A DNA stretch of 64,000 nt, from contig NZ_CP015839.1 of the NCBI RefSeq assembly GCF_001651805.1, positions 310,001-374,000 on the forward strand, in the 5' to 3' direction. A program made the translations under genes and the position numbers. The notes under the pieces were generated by a model. That model was not told the DNA's origin, searched no databases, and worked only from the letters and a program-made list of their open reading frames with translations. Positions 35,752 through 46,413 of the stretch are shown piece after piece; position 1 is the stretch's first letter, and the number at the start of each line of letters is the position of its first letter. The stretch is from Marinobacterium aestuarii (GTDB lineage Bacteria > Pseudomonadota > Gammaproteobacteria > Pseudomonadales > Balneatricaceae).

Positions 35752-36042
35752 CTGCGCTATGCATCCTCTTTTCAGGGGTATAACTAATAAGGAACCCGTG
35801 CCAGACCGGCCAGGCGATTTCATAATTGCGCGCATTTTACCGGCGATGGATGCAAAATGCATGACGAATGCCGGCGTTTTTAATGAAATTTTCCCTAATT
35901 CATATGAAATTACCTCATTCAGGTGCAAAAAAGATCGATTCCCATTTGATGCCGGAGGGCAACTAAGCGAAAATTACGCCTTTCAAATTTTCAGTCCTCC
36001 ACACTCTTACTTGTTCGGGTTAAAATCCCAGGAGTTGTTTTA
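35752..36042. promoter_or_regulatory. AT-rich divergent metK/tkt control region
   Basis: This 291-bp spacer is clearly more AT-rich than its flanks. It contains near-direct repeats around AATGAAATTTTCC and ATATGAAATTACC (35880-35915), a palindromic TGCAAAATGCA core (about 35851-35861) flanked by CCGGC/GCCGG, and TTAAAAT (about 36021-36027) just upstream of tkt. I see no MetJ box and no SAM riboswitch I could defend. Confidence 0.4.
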
Positions 36043-38037
36043 ATGTCCTCTCGCAGAGAACTTGCCAACGCCATTCGTGCGCTGAGTATGGATGCCGTCC
36101 AGAAAGCGAAGTCCGGCCACCCCGGAGCGCCCATGGGCATGGCGGATATCGCCGAAGTGCTTTGGAACGACTTCCTGAAACACAGCCCCACCAACCCGCA
36201 GTGGTTCGACCGCGACCGCTTCGTGCTGTCCAACGGTCACGGTTCCATGCTGGTTTACTCGCTGCTGCACCTGAGCGGTTATGACGTCAGCATCGACGAC
36301 ATTAAAAACTTCCGTCAGCTGCATTCCAAAACCGCCGGTCACCCCGAATACGGTTACTGCCCGGGTGTTGAAACCACCACAGGCCCGCTGGGCCAGGGCG
36401 TGTCCAATGCCGTGGGCTTTGCCATCGCCGAGAAGACGCTGGCGGCGCAGTTCAACCGCGACGGTCACGACATCATCGATCACTACACCTACACCTTCAT
36501 GGGTGATGGCTGCATGATGGAAGGTATTTCCCACGAGTCCTGCGCTCTGGCCGGCACCCTGGGTCTGGGCAAGCTGATCGCATTCTGGGATGACAACGGC
36601 ATCTCCATCGATGGCGAAGTGGAAGGCTGGTTCACCGACGACACGCCCAAGCGTTTCGAAGCCTACGGCTGGCAGGTCATCGCCGGCGTTGATGGCCATG
36701 ACGCGGATCAGATCCGTGCCGCCATCGAGCAGGCCCAGGAGAACAGCACTCAGCCGACCCTGATCTGCTGCAAGACCATTATCGGTTTTGGCTCCCCCAA
36801 CAAGGAAGGCAAGGAAGACTGCCACGGCGCGCCCCTGGGCGACGACGAAATTGCCCTGACCCGCGCACGTCTGGGCTGGACCCACGGCCCCTTCGAAGTG
36901 CCGCAGGACATCTATGACGACTGGGATGCCCGCGCGTCCGGCAACCAAGACGAAAACGAGTGGAATGCGCGCTTTGCCAGCTATCGCGCCGAGTTCCCGG
37001 AACTGGCTGACCAGCTGCTGCGTCGCATCAGCGGCGACCTGCCGGCGGACTTCTCCGCCAAGGCCGATGCCTGGATTCAGGAAGTGGCCGACAAGGGTGA
37101 CACCATTGCCTCGCGCAAGGCGTCCCAGAATGCGCTGAATGCATTTGGTCCCATGCTGCCTGAACTGCTTGGCGGCTCGGCGGATCTGGCCGGTTCCAAC
37201 CTGACGCTCTGGTCCGGTGCCAAGGGCATCGGCCGTGAAGATGCCAGCGGCAACTACCTGTTTTACGGCGTGCGCGAGTTCGGCATGTCGGCCATCATGA
37301 ACGGCCTGGCCCTGCACGGCGGTTTTGTTCCCTACGGCGCCACCTTCCTGGTGTTCATGGAATATGCCCGCAATGCCCTGCGCATGGCGGCCCTGATGAA
37401 GCAGCGTGTGATCCACGTTTACACCCACGACTCTATCGGTCTGGGCGAAGACGGCCCGACGCACCAGCCGGTGGAGCAGATCTCCAACCTGCGTCACACC
37501 CCCAACATGAGCCTGTGGCGTCCCTGCGATGCGGTTGAATCCGCCGTCGCCTGGAAGTCCGCGCTGGAGCGTACCGATGGCCCGAGTGCGCTGATTTTCT
37601 CGCGTCAGAACCTGCCGCACCAGGCCCGCAGCGCCGAGCAGCTGGCCAATGTTGCCAAGGGTGGTTACATCCTGCGTGACTGCACAGGTCAGCCCGACGC
37701 CATCCTGATCGCCACCGGCTCCGAAGTGGGTCTGGTGATGGATGCCGCCGAGATCCTGAGCAAGGAAGGCAAGCAGGTACGTGTGGTATCCATGCCCTCC
37801 ACCGATCGTTTTGAAGCCCAGGACGCCGCCTACCGCGAGTCGGTTCTGCCGGCCCAGGTCAGCGCCCGTGTGGCGGTGGAAGCGGCTCAGGCGGACTACT
37901 GGTACAAGTACGTGGGCCTGAACGGCGCTATCGTCGGCATGCGCAGCTTCGGCGAATCGGCCCCGGCCGGTGAGCTGTTCAAGTACTTCGGCTTTACCGT
38001 CGAAAATGTCGTCGACACTGTAAAATCGATCCTTTAA
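36043..38037 (+). CDS. tkt: Transketolase
   Basis: This TPP enzyme of the pentose phosphate pathway transfers two-carbon ketol units. The 664 residues include [17 protein letters not shown], the TPP/Mg motif [13 protein letters not shown] through AFWDDN, and the pyrimidine domain TYEF-like [14 protein letters not shown] with [23 protein letters not shown] lies 8 nt before the ATG. It opens the carbon cluster tkt-epd-pgk-fba seen in Pseudomonas and E. coli, and its erythrose-4-phosphate product is the substrate of Epd, the next gene. Confidence 0.97.
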   Translation: MSSRRELANAIRALSMDAVQKAKSGHPGAPMGMADIAEVLWNDFLKHSPTNPQWFDRDRFVLSNGHGSMLVYSLLHLSGYDVSIDDIKNFRQLHSKTAGHPEYGYCPGVETTTGPLGQGVSNAVGFAIAEKTLAAQFNRDGHDIIDHYTYTFMGDGCMMEGISHESCALAGTLGLGKLIAFWDDNGISIDGEVEGWFTDDTPKRFEAYGWQVIAGVDGHDADQIRAAIEQAQENSTQPTLICCKTIIGFGSPNKEGKEDCHGAPLGDDEIALTRARLGWTHGPFEVPQDIYDDWDARASGNQDENEWNARFASYRAEFPELADQLLRRISGDLPADFSAKADAWIQEVADKGDTIASRKASQNALNAFGPMLPELLGGSADLAGSNLTLWSGAKGIGREDASGNYLFYGVREFGMSAIMNGLALHGGFVPYGATFLVFMEYARNALRMAALMKQRVIHVYTHDSIGLGEDGPTHQPVEQISNLRHTPNMSLWRPCDAVESAVAWKSALERTDGPSALIFSRQNLPHQARSAEQLANVAKGGYILRDCTGQPDAILIATGSEVGLVMDAAEILSKEGKQVRVVSMPSTDRFEAQDAAYRESVLPAQVSARVAVEAAQADYWYKYVGLNGAIVGMRSFGESAPAGELFKYFGFTVENVVDTVKSIL

Positions 38038-38080
38038 TGGTTCCAGGGCCGGCTTTTGCCGGCCTTGCCTTTGGCGTCGG

Positions 38081-39106
38081 ATGTCGATGAAATATCGCGT
38101 TGCAATCAACGGTTACGGCCGAATCGGGCAGTGTGTACTGCGCGCCATCTATGAGTGCGGCTTTCGCCGTGACTTTGAGGTGGTGGCGCTGAACGAGCTG
38201 GCGGATATCGAGACGGTCAGTTACCTGACGCGCTACGACACCACCCATGGGCGTTTTCCGTTGCCGGTGTCCCATGATGGCAACGACCTGCTGATCGATG
38301 GCGACCGGATTCGGGTGCTTAATGAACCCGACCCGCGCAACCTGCCCTGGCGCGAGCTGCAGGTGGATCTGGTGCTGGAGTGTTCCGGTGCCTTCAAGGA
38401 TCGCCACAGTGCCGAGCTGCATCTGGCCAAGGGCGCGGGCCGGCTGCTGTTTTCACAGCCGGCGACGGCCGAGGTGGATGCCACTATCGTTTACGGGCTG
38501 AATCAGCAGTTGCTGCGGGCGTCCCATAGGATAGTGTCGGCGGCCTCCTGTACCACCAACTGCGTGGTGCCGGTGCTGGATCTGCTGGACCGTGAGTTTG
38601 GCATTGTGAATGGCGTCACCACGACCATCCACTCGGCCATGAACGACCAGCCGGTGATCGATAGCTATCATCAGACGGATCTGCGCCTGACGCGCAGCGC
38701 GCTGCAGTCGATTATCCCGGTGGATACGGGGCTTGGGCGCGGTATCGACCGCCTGTTGCCCCACCTGGCGGGGCGCTTTGAGTGTCTGCATCTGCGGGTG
38801 CCGACCATCAACGTCTCGGCCATGGATCTGACCGTCAATGTGCGGCGTGAAACCTCGGTTGAAGAGGTCAATGCCCTGATGCGCGCCAGCGCCAATGGCG
38901 CGCTGCAGGGGTTGCTGGGGTACACCAACGAGGCCCATGCCTCGGTGGACTTCAACCGCGACCCGCGCTCCGGCGTGTTTGACGCCACCCAGACCCGGGT
39001 CAGTGGCGGCACCATGCTGAAGATGCTGTGCTGGTTCGACAACGAATGGGGTTTTGCCAATCGCATGATGGATGTCGCGCGCTACTGGCTTAATCGGCGG
39101 GACTAG
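38081..39106 (+). CDS. epd: Erythrose-4-phosphate dehydrogenase
   Basis: Epd oxidises erythrose-4-phosphate to 4-phosphoerythronate for pyridoxal phosphate synthesis. The protein has the NAD motif VAINGYGRIGQ, the catalytic Cys in SAASCTTNCVVP, His in TTIHSAMNDQ and CWFDNEWGFANRM. The position upstream of pgk and the active-site context AASCTTN with IHSAMNDQPVID favour Epd over glycolytic GAPDH. ATG 38081 is used; an in-frame ATG at 38087 is equally possible because the Shine-Dalgarno sequence is weak. A small hairpin (38047-38064) separates it from tkt. Confidence 0.88.
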   Translation: MSMKYRVAINGYGRIGQCVLRAIYECGFRRDFEVVALNELADIETVSYLTRYDTTHGRFPLPVSHDGNDLLIDGDRIRVLNEPDPRNLPWRELQVDLVLECSGAFKDRHSAELHLAKGAGRLLFSQPATAEVDATIVYGLNQQLLRASHRIVSAASCTTNCVVPVLDLLDREFGIVNGVTTTIHSAMNDQPVIDSYHQTDLRLTRSALQSIIPVDTGLGRGIDRLLPHLAGRFECLHLRVPTINVSAMDLTVNVRRETSVEEVNALMRASANGALQGLLGYTNEAHASVDFNRDPRSGVFDATQTRVSGGTMLKMLCWFDNEWGFANRMMDVARYWLNRRD

Positions 39107-39160
39107 GCATCGAAACGGTTTTACGGCTTTTAAATTTCACAAGCATAGGTAGGACACTCA

Positions 39161-40321
39161 ATGAGCGTACTGAAAATGACGGAGCTTGATCTGGCCGGCA
39201 AAAGCGTCCTGATCAGGGAAGATCTCAATGTGCCGATCAAGGACGGCCTGGTCACTTCGGATGCGCGCATCCGTGCCGCCCTGCCGACGCTGGAGCTTGC
39301 GCTCAAGGCCGGTGCCAAAGTCATGGTGATGTCTCACCTGGGCCGCCCGACCGAAGGCGAGTATGACGAGCAGTACTCCCTGGCGCCGGTTGCGGCTCAC
39401 CTGGGCAAGCTGCTGGGTCGCGAGATCCCGCTGATCAAGGACTGGACCGAGGGTGGTTTCAGTGTGGGCGAAGGCGAGCTGGTGCTGCTGGAAAACGTGC
39501 GCTTCAACGCCGGTGAGAAGAAAGACGATGAAGCCCTGTCACGCAAGATGGCTGCGCTGTGCGATGTCTACGTGATGGATGCCTTTGGTACCGCACACCG
39601 CGCCCAGGCGTCGACCCACGGTGTTGCCCGTTTTGCCACCCAGGCCTGCGCCGGGCCGTTGCTGGCCGGTGAGCTGGATGCACTGGGCAAGGCGCTGCTG
39701 AACCCTGCGCGTCCGCTGGCAGCCATCGTCGGCGGTTCCAAGGTTTCCACCAAGCTGGAAGTGCTGAATTCGCTGTCCGACAAGGTCGATCTGCTGATCG
39801 TCGGTGGCGGCATCGCCAATACCTTCCTGGCTGCTGCCGGCAAGCCGGTGGGCAAGTCCCTGTGCGAGCATGATCTGCTTCCGATCGCCAAGGCGCTGAT
39901 GGAGCGGGTTTCCATTCCGCTGCCGGTGGATGTGGTGGTGGCGACCGAGTTCGCCGAAACCGCAACCGCAACGGTCAAGCTGGTGGACGATGTGGCTGCC
40001 GATGACATGATTCTGGACATAGGCCCGCAGTCTGCTGCGGCTCTGGCCGAATTGCTCAAGAACGCCGGCACCATTATCTGGAACGGCCCGGTTGGCGTGT
40101 TCGAATTCGACCAGTTCGGCGAGGGCACCAAAACCCTGTCGCTGGCAATTGCGGCCAGCGAAGGCTTCTCCATTGCCGGTGGTGGCGACACCCTAGCGGC
40201 GGTGGACAAGTACGGTATCGCCGACCAGGTGTCCTACATCTCTACCGGTGGCGGCGCTTTCCTCGAGTTTGTCGAAGGCAAGATACTGCCGGCCGTGGCG
40301 ATGCTGGAGTCGCGCAGCTGA
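39161..40321 (+). CDS. pgk: Phosphoglycerate kinase
   Basis: Pgk reversibly converts 1,3-bisphosphoglycerate and ADP to 3-phosphoglycerate and ATP. The 386 residues contain [60 protein letters not shown] and the nucleotide site [21 protein letters not shown] upstream serves as ribosome site. It sits between epd and fba. Confidence 0.97.
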   Translation: MSVLKMTELDLAGKSVLIREDLNVPIKDGLVTSDARIRAALPTLELALKAGAKVMVMSHLGRPTEGEYDEQYSLAPVAAHLGKLLGREIPLIKDWTEGGFSVGEGELVLLENVRFNAGEKKDDEALSRKMAALCDVYVMDAFGTAHRAQASTHGVARFATQACAGPLLAGELDALGKALLNPARPLAAIVGGSKVSTKLEVLNSLSDKVDLLIVGGGIANTFLAAAGKPVGKSLCEHDLLPIAKALMERVSIPLPVDVVVATEFAETATATVKLVDDVAADDMILDIGPQSAAALAELLKNAGTIIWNGPVGVFEFDQFGEGTKTLSLAIAASEGFSIAGGGDTLAAVDKYGIADQVSYISTGGGAFLEFVEGKILPAVAMLESRS

Positions 40322-40403
40322 GCTAACGTTGAATTGAACGGGCTGATGCACTTGTGTGTCAGCGACTGACCCGGCACAGGCCGGGCATTGAACTGAATCC
40401 GGG

Positions 40404-40422
40404 TTGCCGCCACAGGCGGCAA
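40404..40422 (+). repeat. 8-bp hairpin in the pgk-fba spacer
   Basis: TTGCCGCC (40404-40411) pairs with GGCGGCAA (40415-40422). The 130-bp spacer also has three loosely repeated blocks resembling TTGAAYTGAA. It may stabilise or partly terminate the transcript. Confidence 0.4.
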
Positions 40423-40451
40423 TCCTCTGAACTGAAATTAAGGGTGACCTA

Positions 40452-41516
40452 ATGGCTCTCATCTCCATGCGTCAGCTGCTGGATCATGCCGCCGAAACCG
40501 GCTATGGCATTCCAGCCTTTAACGTCAACAACCTGGAACAGATGCGCGCCATCATGGAAGCGGCTGCCAAGACCGACTCTCCGGTGATAGTGCAGGCCTC
40601 TGCCGGTGCTCGCAAATATGCGGGTTCCAACTTTCTGCGTCACATGATTTTGGCCGCGATTGAAGAATTCCCGCACATCCCGGTGTGCATGCACCAGGAC
40701 CATGGCACCTCGCCGGCCATCTGCCAGCGCTCCATCGCCATGGGTTTTTCATCCGTCATGATGGACGGCTCCCTGGGTGAAGATGGCAAGACGCCGACCA
40801 GCTACGAGTACAACGTTGATGTGACCCGTCGTACCGTCGAAATGGCGCACGCCTGCGGTGTCTCGGTGGAAGGCGAGCTCGGTTGCCTGGGTTCACTGGA
40901 AACCGGACAGGCCGGCGAAGAAGACGGTATCGGTGCCGAAGGCATCCTGACCCACGATCAAATGCTGACCGATCCGGATGAAGCGGCTGATTTTGTCAGC
41001 AAAACCAACGTTGATGCCCTGGCGATTGCCTGCGGTACCTCCCACGGCGCTTACAAGTTCAGCCGCCCACCCACCGGCGATATCCTGGACATCAACCGCA
41101 TCAAGGCGATCCATCAGCGCATTCCGGGCACCCACCTGGTCATGCACGGATCTTCGTCTGTGCCCCAGGAGTGGCTGGCGGTGATCAACGAGTTCGGTGG
41201 CGAGATTCCGGAAACCTACGGTGTGCCGGTCGAGCAGATCGTTGAAGGCATCAAGCACGGCGTGCGCAAGGTCAATATCGATACCGACCTGCGTCTGGCC
41301 TCTACCGGTGCGGTACGTCGCTTCCTGGCGCAAAACCCGTCCGAGTTTGACCCGCGCAAATTCCTCAAGGCGACCATGACGGCCATGAGCGATATCTGCG
41401 AAGCCCGCTTCGAAGCTTTCGGCACCGCCGGCAATGCCAGCAAGCTGCGCGCTATTTCGCTCGAAGACATGGCCACGCGCTATGAGCGCGGCGAACTGAA
41501 TGCCAAGGTGAACTGA
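40452..41516 (+). CDS. fba: Class II fructose-bisphosphate aldolase
   Basis: This zinc enzyme cleaves fructose-1,6-bisphosphate. The 354 residues show the class IIB features [28 protein letters not shown] with zinc-binding His, [24 protein letters not shown] and [10 protein letters not shown], then [14 protein letters not shown]. It is the final gene of the tkt-epd-pgk-fba series and is followed by a strong terminator. Confidence 0.97.
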   Translation: MALISMRQLLDHAAETGYGIPAFNVNNLEQMRAIMEAAAKTDSPVIVQASAGARKYAGSNFLRHMILAAIEEFPHIPVCMHQDHGTSPAICQRSIAMGFSSVMMDGSLGEDGKTPTSYEYNVDVTRRTVEMAHACGVSVEGELGCLGSLETGQAGEEDGIGAEGILTHDQMLTDPDEAADFVSKTNVDALAIACGTSHGAYKFSRPPTGDILDINRIKAIHQRIPGTHLVMHGSSSVPQEWLAVINEFGGEIPETYGVPVEQIVEGIKHGVRKVNIDTDLRLASTGAVRRFLAQNPSEFDPRKFLKATMTAMSDICEARFEAFGTAGNASKLRAISLEDMATRYERGELNAKVN

Positions 41517-41530
41517 GCCATTGGGTACTG

Positions 41531-41558
41531 AAAAAGGCGACCTTAGGGTCGCCTTTTT
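41531..41558. terminator. Terminator between fba and mtlD
   Basis: AAAAAGGCGACC (41531-41542) pairs with GGTCGCCTTTTT (41547-41558), loop TTAG. It can serve fba and convergent mtlD. Confidence 0.92.
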
Positions 41559-41595
41559 GCGTTATGGGCTTTTTGCGTGCCCGGGCAAACCGGGC

Positions 41596-43083
41596 TCAGG
41601 CAGCCCAGGTTTCCTGCTCCAGTGTGGCGGTTACGCCCTGATGCTGCAGTTGCTGCAGGGCGGTATCGACGGCGGTGACAAAGCCGACAGAGTGCTGTAG
41701 CTGCGGGCCGAAAATTTCCTCAAGGCCGAGAAGTCGACCACTGATCCCAACGGCTTCTGCCGTAGCGCTGAGTAGCTGATCGGCGAGCGGGTCTTCGACC
41801 TTGTAGTCAGCGCCGGGTTGCCGGGCGTTATGCAGATATAAGGCCCAGCCCGCCAGGATCAGGGCAAAGCGGTGTGCGGGTGCGCCTGCTTCGAGGCGTT
41901 CTTCCAGGGTGCCCAGAATAAACTTGGGAATCTTGCTGGAGCCATCCATGCACAGACGCGCCAGCTGGTCGCCGATGCGAGGGTTGGCGAAGCGCTCAAC
42001 CAGGGTGTCCTTGTACTGCTCTAGGCTGATGCCTTCGATAGTGCCAAGCGTTGGGGTGACATCCAGGTCCATAAAGCGGCGGATAAAGCCGCTCAGGCGG
42101 GCATCCTGCATCACTTCGTGGCTGTATCTGTAGCCCATCAGGTAGCCCAGATAGCTCATGGCCGAGTGGCTGGCGTTGAGCAGGCGCATTTTCATCTGTT
42201 CATAGGGTGCTACATCGGCGGTAAACTGCACGCCAACCTGTTCCCAGGCCGGGCGGCCGTTGCAGAAATCATCTTCCATGACCCACTGCAGAAAGGGCTC
42301 GCAGACCACCGGCCAGGCATCCTCAATGGCGGCAAAGTTGCGCAGCAGCTCCTTGTGGGCGCTGGTGGTGATAGGCGTAATGCGATCGACCATGCTGTTA
42401 GGGAAGCTGGCATTTTCAGCGATCCAGCTGGCCAGAGCTTGATCGTGGCGTGCGGCAAAGCTCAACAGCGCGTGGCGCGCCTTGTCACCATTGTGGGGCA
42501 GGTTGTCGCAGGACATCAGGGTGAAGGCCGGCAGCCCCCGCTCGCGGCGTGTTGCCAGGGCGGCGCTAAGGTAGCCGAACACAGTGCGTGGTGACTGCGG
42601 GTTAGCCAGGTCATGCACAATATCAGCGTGGTCAAAATTGAATTCGCCGCTGTGATCATCCAGCAGATAGCCGCCCTCGGTAATGGTGAGGGAGACAATA
42701 CGGGTCTGGGGCGAGGCCAGTTTTTCCAGCACGGCTGCGGGGCTGTCCGGTGCAAACAGGTAGTCGCTGATGGCGCCTATGACTTCGACGCGCGGGTACT
42801 CGGCTTGACCCAGCTCCATCAGGCTGTAGAGGTAATCCTGCTCGCGCAGCACCTGCGCCATGGCACTATCGCTCTCGCGCAGGCCTATGCCGCAGATACC
42901 CCAGTTCTGATCCTGCGTCAGACGCAGAAAACGCTCGGTATAGACGGCCTCATGGGCACGGTGAAAGCCGCCCACACCAATATGCACTATGCCATGGCCC
43001 AGGGCATGGCGTGGATAGGTGGGGTGCGCTATGTGTTCGCCCAGCTGAGCGATAGTGGCATTGTTGAGTTTCACAGGAATCAC
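41596..43083 (-). CDS. mtlD: Mannitol 2-dehydrogenase (long-chain polyol dehydrogenase)
   Basis: This cytoplasmic NAD-dependent enzyme oxidises D-mannitol to fructose (and may accept arabitol or sorbitol). The 495 residues start with the Rossmann part IVHIGVGGFHRAHEAVY. The catalytic set Lys298, Asn303 and His306 in KMRLLNASH corresponds to Lys295/Asn300/His303 of the Pseudomonas enzyme. NSMVDRITP is also conserved. The start is GTG 43083 with no good Shine-Dalgarno sequence. A strong terminator separates it from mtlK, although it belongs functionally to the mtl importer. No kinase gene follows. Confidence 0.9.
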   Translation of the reverse strand: MIPVKLNNATIAQLGEHIAHPTYPRHALGHGIVHIGVGGFHRAHEAVYTERFLRLTQDQNWGICGIGLRESDSAMAQVLREQDYLYSLMELGQAEYPRVEVIGAISDYLFAPDSPAAVLEKLASPQTRIVSLTITEGGYLLDDHSGEFNFDHADIVHDLANPQSPRTVFGYLSAALATRRERGLPAFTLMSCDNLPHNGDKARHALLSFAARHDQALASWIAENASFPNSMVDRITPITTSAHKELLRNFAAIEDAWPVVCEPFLQWVMEDDFCNGRPAWEQVGVQFTADVAPYEQMKMRLLNASHSAMSYLGYLMGYRYSHEVMQDARLSGFIRRFMDLDVTPTLGTIEGISLEQYKDTLVERFANPRIGDQLARLCMDGSSKIPKFILGTLEERLEAGAPAHRFALILAGWALYLHNARQPGADYKVEDPLADQLLSATAEAVGISGRLLGLEEIFGPQLQHSVGFVTAVDTALQQLQHQGVTATLEQETWAA

Positions 43084-43152
43084 CAGGAATTTATCAGAGC
43101 GTCGCTGGCCGCGACAACAGGGACGGCGGGCAGAAGCGCAAAGGGTTGCGAT

Positions 43153-43188
43153 AAAAAACCGCTGGGCCTGGCGAACCAGGCCCAGCGG
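43153..43188 (-). terminator. Terminator between mtlK and mtlD
   Basis: On the minus strand a perfect 13-bp stem (43159-43171 with 43176-43188, loop of 4) is followed by six T (43158-43153). It is positioned to end the mtlEFGK transcript before mtlD. Confidence 0.85.
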
Positions 43189-43224
43189 GTGGCAGACGCC
43201 AAAACTTTTAAGGGTGTCGCTGAC

Positions 43225-44334
<1,110 letters not shown>

Positions 44335-44356
44335 GGGAAAATCCTCGTGTTTCTGG

Positions 44357-44383
44357 ACGCCGCCGGGATCGTCACGGCGGCGT
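44357..44383 (-). repeat. 9-bp hairpin between mtlG and mtlK
   Basis: ACGCCGCCG (44357-44365) pairs with CGGCGGCGT (44375-44383). With the stems after mtlE and mtlK, it suggests that mRNA hairpins set subunit ratios in this operon. Confidence 0.4.
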
Positions 44384-44404
44384 TGCTCAGCGTGTTGTTG
44401 TTAT

Positions 44405-45238
44405 TTATTTCACGGCGCCAAAGGACAGACCGCGCACCAGCTGTTTCTGACTCAGCCAGCCGAAGATCAGAATAGGCGCACAGGCCAGCGTCGATACGGC
44501 GGACAGCTTGGCCCAGAAGAGCCCTTCGGGACTGGAGTAGGACGCCACCAGGGCCGTGAGCGGGGCGGCCGACGAGGCGGTGAGGTTGAGTGACCAGAAG
44601 GCTTCGTTCCAGCTCAGGATCAGGGACAGCAGTACCGTCGAGGCCAGGCCGCCCTTGCTGATCGGCAGCAGCACGCGGTAGATCTCCTGCAGCGCGGTGG
44701 CACCATCCAGGCGGGCCGCTTCGAGGATTTCCTTGGGGATTTCCTTGAAGTAGGTGTACACCATCCAGACCATGATCGGCAGGTTGATCAGGGTGTAGAT
44801 GATTACCAGCCCGGTCTTGGTATCCAGCAGGCCCGCATCCTTGAACAGCAGATAGATGGGCACCAGCACGCCGACCGGCGGCAGCATCTTGGTGGACAGC
44901 ATCCACAGCAGCGTCGACTTGGTGCGCTTGGTTTCAAAAAACGCCATTGAGTAGGCTGCAGGTACGGCCAGCAGCATGCCCAGCAGGGTCGAACCGAAGG
45001 ACACGACCACCGAGTTCCAGGCGAAGTGGAAGTAGTCACTGCGCTGGTCGATTTCCAGGTAGTTCTCAAGCGTCGGCGTAAAGAACAGCTGTGGCGGCGT
45101 GGCGAAAGCATCGATCTCGGTCTTGAAGCTGGTCAGTATCATCCAGAAGATCGGGAAGAAGATGCACAGTGCCACCAGCCAGGCCAGCGCACCCAGCAGA
45201 ACGGTCTGCAGCTGGCGACCTTGTTTTAATGTCAGCAT
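44405..45238 (-). CDS. mtlG: Polyol ABC permease 2 (MtlG, MalG type)
   Basis: This 277-residue inner-membrane permease has about six helices and the MalG-type EAA loop EAARLDGATALQEIYRVLLPISKGGL. The N-terminal IFFPIFWMILTSFKTEIDAFATPP is typical of mannitol/sorbitol transporters. ATG 45238 has AGGAGG 5 nt upstream; the preceding GTG is too close to it. That ribosome site overlaps the end of the small ORF upstream. Confidence 0.9.
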   Translation of the reverse strand: MLTLKQGRQLQTVLLGALAWLVALCIFFPIFWMILTSFKTEIDAFATPPQLFFTPTLENYLEIDQRSDYFHFAWNSVVVSFGSTLLGMLLAVPAAYSMAFFETKRTKSTLLWMLSTKMLPPVGVLVPIYLLFKDAGLLDTKTGLVIIYTLINLPIMVWMVYTYFKEIPKEILEAARLDGATALQEIYRVLLPISKGGLASTVLLSLILSWNEAFWSLNLTASSAAPLTALVASYSSPEGLFWAKLSAVSTLACAPILIFGWLSQKQLVRGLSFGAVK

Positions 45239-45247
45239 CACGACCTC

Positions 45248-45340
45248 CTAAGCCTTGTCGGTAAGCGTGGCGTTTGCATGAGCGCCGATCATTCGCATGA
45301 GAATGGCCTGCACTGGGTGACGTCGTTTTAGAGTCATCAT
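45248..45340 (-). CDS. 30-codon chimeric small ORF from a duplicated mtlF-mtlG junction
   Basis: The ORF begins ATGATG, with AGAGGA 7 nt upstream, and ends TAG just before the mtlG ribosome site. Its first half (MTLKRRHPVQAILMR) resembles the start of MtlG (LTLKQGRQLQTVLLG). Its second half (RMIGAHANATLTDKA) resembles the end of MtlF (RMIGKNLTDKA). The DNA shows the same: 45284-45304 matches 45377-45397 at 17 of 21 bases. A tandem duplication of the mtlF end and mtlG start explains it. Whether the peptide is made or useful is unknown; it could mainly couple translation of mtlF to mtlG. Confidence 0.6.
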   Translation of the reverse strand: MMTLKRRHPVQAILMRMIGAHANATLTDKA

Positions 45341-45352
45341 GGTCGTGTCCTC

Positions 45353-46294
45353 TTAGGCCTTGTCGGTTAAGTTCTTGCCAATCATTCTTATCAGAATGAA
45401 GGCAGCAACATTGGCGAGCAGTACCGCCACCAGACCACCGGCCGAGGCCAGGCCGACGTCGAACTGCAGCAGTGCCTGGCTATATATGAGGTAGGCCAGG
45501 TTGGTGGTCTCGTAGCCCGGGCCACCGCCGGTGGTGGTAAAGATCTCGGCAAAGATCGACAGCAGGAAGATGGTCTCGATCATCACCACCACGGCAATCG
45601 GGCGCGCCAGGTGCGGCAGGGTGATGTGCCAGAAGATGGAGACGGGGCCGGCGCCATCCAGGCGAGCCGCATCCTTCTGTTCCTGGTCCAGTGACTGCAT
45701 GGCGGTCATCAGCAGCAGCACGGCGAAGGGCACCCACTGCCAGGACACGATCATGATGATGGCTTCCATCGGATAGGTGGAAAACCAGTCAATGGGCTGG
45801 GCGCCAAAAAAGCGCCACACGGCCGCAAAGACCCCGGACACCGGGTGCAGCAGCAGGTTCTTCCACACCAGCGCACTCACGGTGGGCATGATGAAGAAGG
45901 GTGAAATCAGCAGCACGCGCACGATGCCGCGGCCCCAGAAGGGGGTGTCCACCAGCACCGCAATCAGGACCCCGACGACGACACTGATAATCAGTACCGA
46001 ACACACCAGCAGCAGGGTGTTCGTCATGCCGGCGCTAAAGCCTTCGTCGGTCAGAAAGAAGGTAAAGTTTTCCAGGCCGACAAAGTCGTTATCGCCCGGG
46101 TACAGCAGGTTGTAGCGAATCAGGGAAAAATACAGGGTCATGGCCAGCGGAACCGCCATCCAGACCAGCAGCACCAGCACCGACGGTGACACCATGGCCA
46201 GGCTGAGACGGCTCTGTCGGCGTTTTTCCGCCTTGACGGTTAGCGACGCCGAGGCGTCAGCCGTCCCCTCGGCTTGCAGACTTGAGATGCTCAT
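45353..46294 (-). CDS. mtlF: Polyol ABC permease 1 (MtlF, MalF type)
   Basis: This 313-residue inner-membrane permease starts with a cytoplasmic tail and has about six helices. LVWMAVPLAMTLYFSLIRYNLL is in the first helix region, and the EAA loop is DAARLDGAGPVSIFWHITLPHLARP. The C-terminus FILIRMIGKNLTDKA is copied in the small ORF downstream. It partners with MtlG. Confidence 0.9.
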   Translation of the reverse strand: MSISSLQAEGTADASASLTVKAEKRRQSRLSLAMVSPSVLVLLVWMAVPLAMTLYFSLIRYNLLYPGDNDFVGLENFTFFLTDEGFSAGMTNTLLLVCSVLIISVVVGVLIAVLVDTPFWGRGIVRVLLISPFFIMPTVSALVWKNLLLHPVSGVFAAVWRFFGAQPIDWFSTYPMEAIIMIVSWQWVPFAVLLLMTAMQSLDQEQKDAARLDGAGPVSIFWHITLPHLARPIAVVVMIETIFLLSIFAEIFTTTGGGPGYETTNLAYLIYSQALLQFDVGLASAGGLVAVLLANVAAFILIRMIGKNLTDKA

Positions 46295-46334
46295 GGGAAG
46301 TGCTCATTTTGTAGTTATTCGGAGGATCGACAGG

Positions 46335-46364
46335 GCAGGCGGGCACCGACCGGTGCCTGCCTGC
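46335..46364 (-). repeat. 14-bp hairpin after mtlE
   Basis: GCAGGCGGGCACCG (46335-46348) pairs with CGGTGCCTGCCTGC (46351-46364) with one G-T pair. A stem at this point is common in ABC operons, where it protects the binding-protein mRNA and raises its expression over the permeases. Confidence 0.6.
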
Positions 46365-46376
46365 GGGGTCCTGCGC

Positions 46377-46409
46377 CTTAAGGCTTAAAGCTTAAAGCTT
46401 AAGGCTTAA
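46377..46409. repeat. Tandem GCTTAAR microrepeat
   Basis: About four and a half copies of a 7-8-bp unit (GGCTTAA/AGCTTAAA) lie directly after the mtlE stop. It is also locally palindromic and could be length-variable. Confidence 0.55.
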
Positions 46410-46413
46410 CCAT

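Noticed and set aside
35752-36042. SAM riboswitch or MetJ operator before metK
   Set aside because: No AGACGTCT-type box and no recognisable riboswitch core; only short AT-rich repeats are seen.
38081-39106. Glycolytic GAPDH (gapA) for the dehydrogenase between tkt and pgk
   Set aside because: The epd-pgk-fba order and active-site context favour erythrose-4-phosphate dehydrogenase, although the two families are close.
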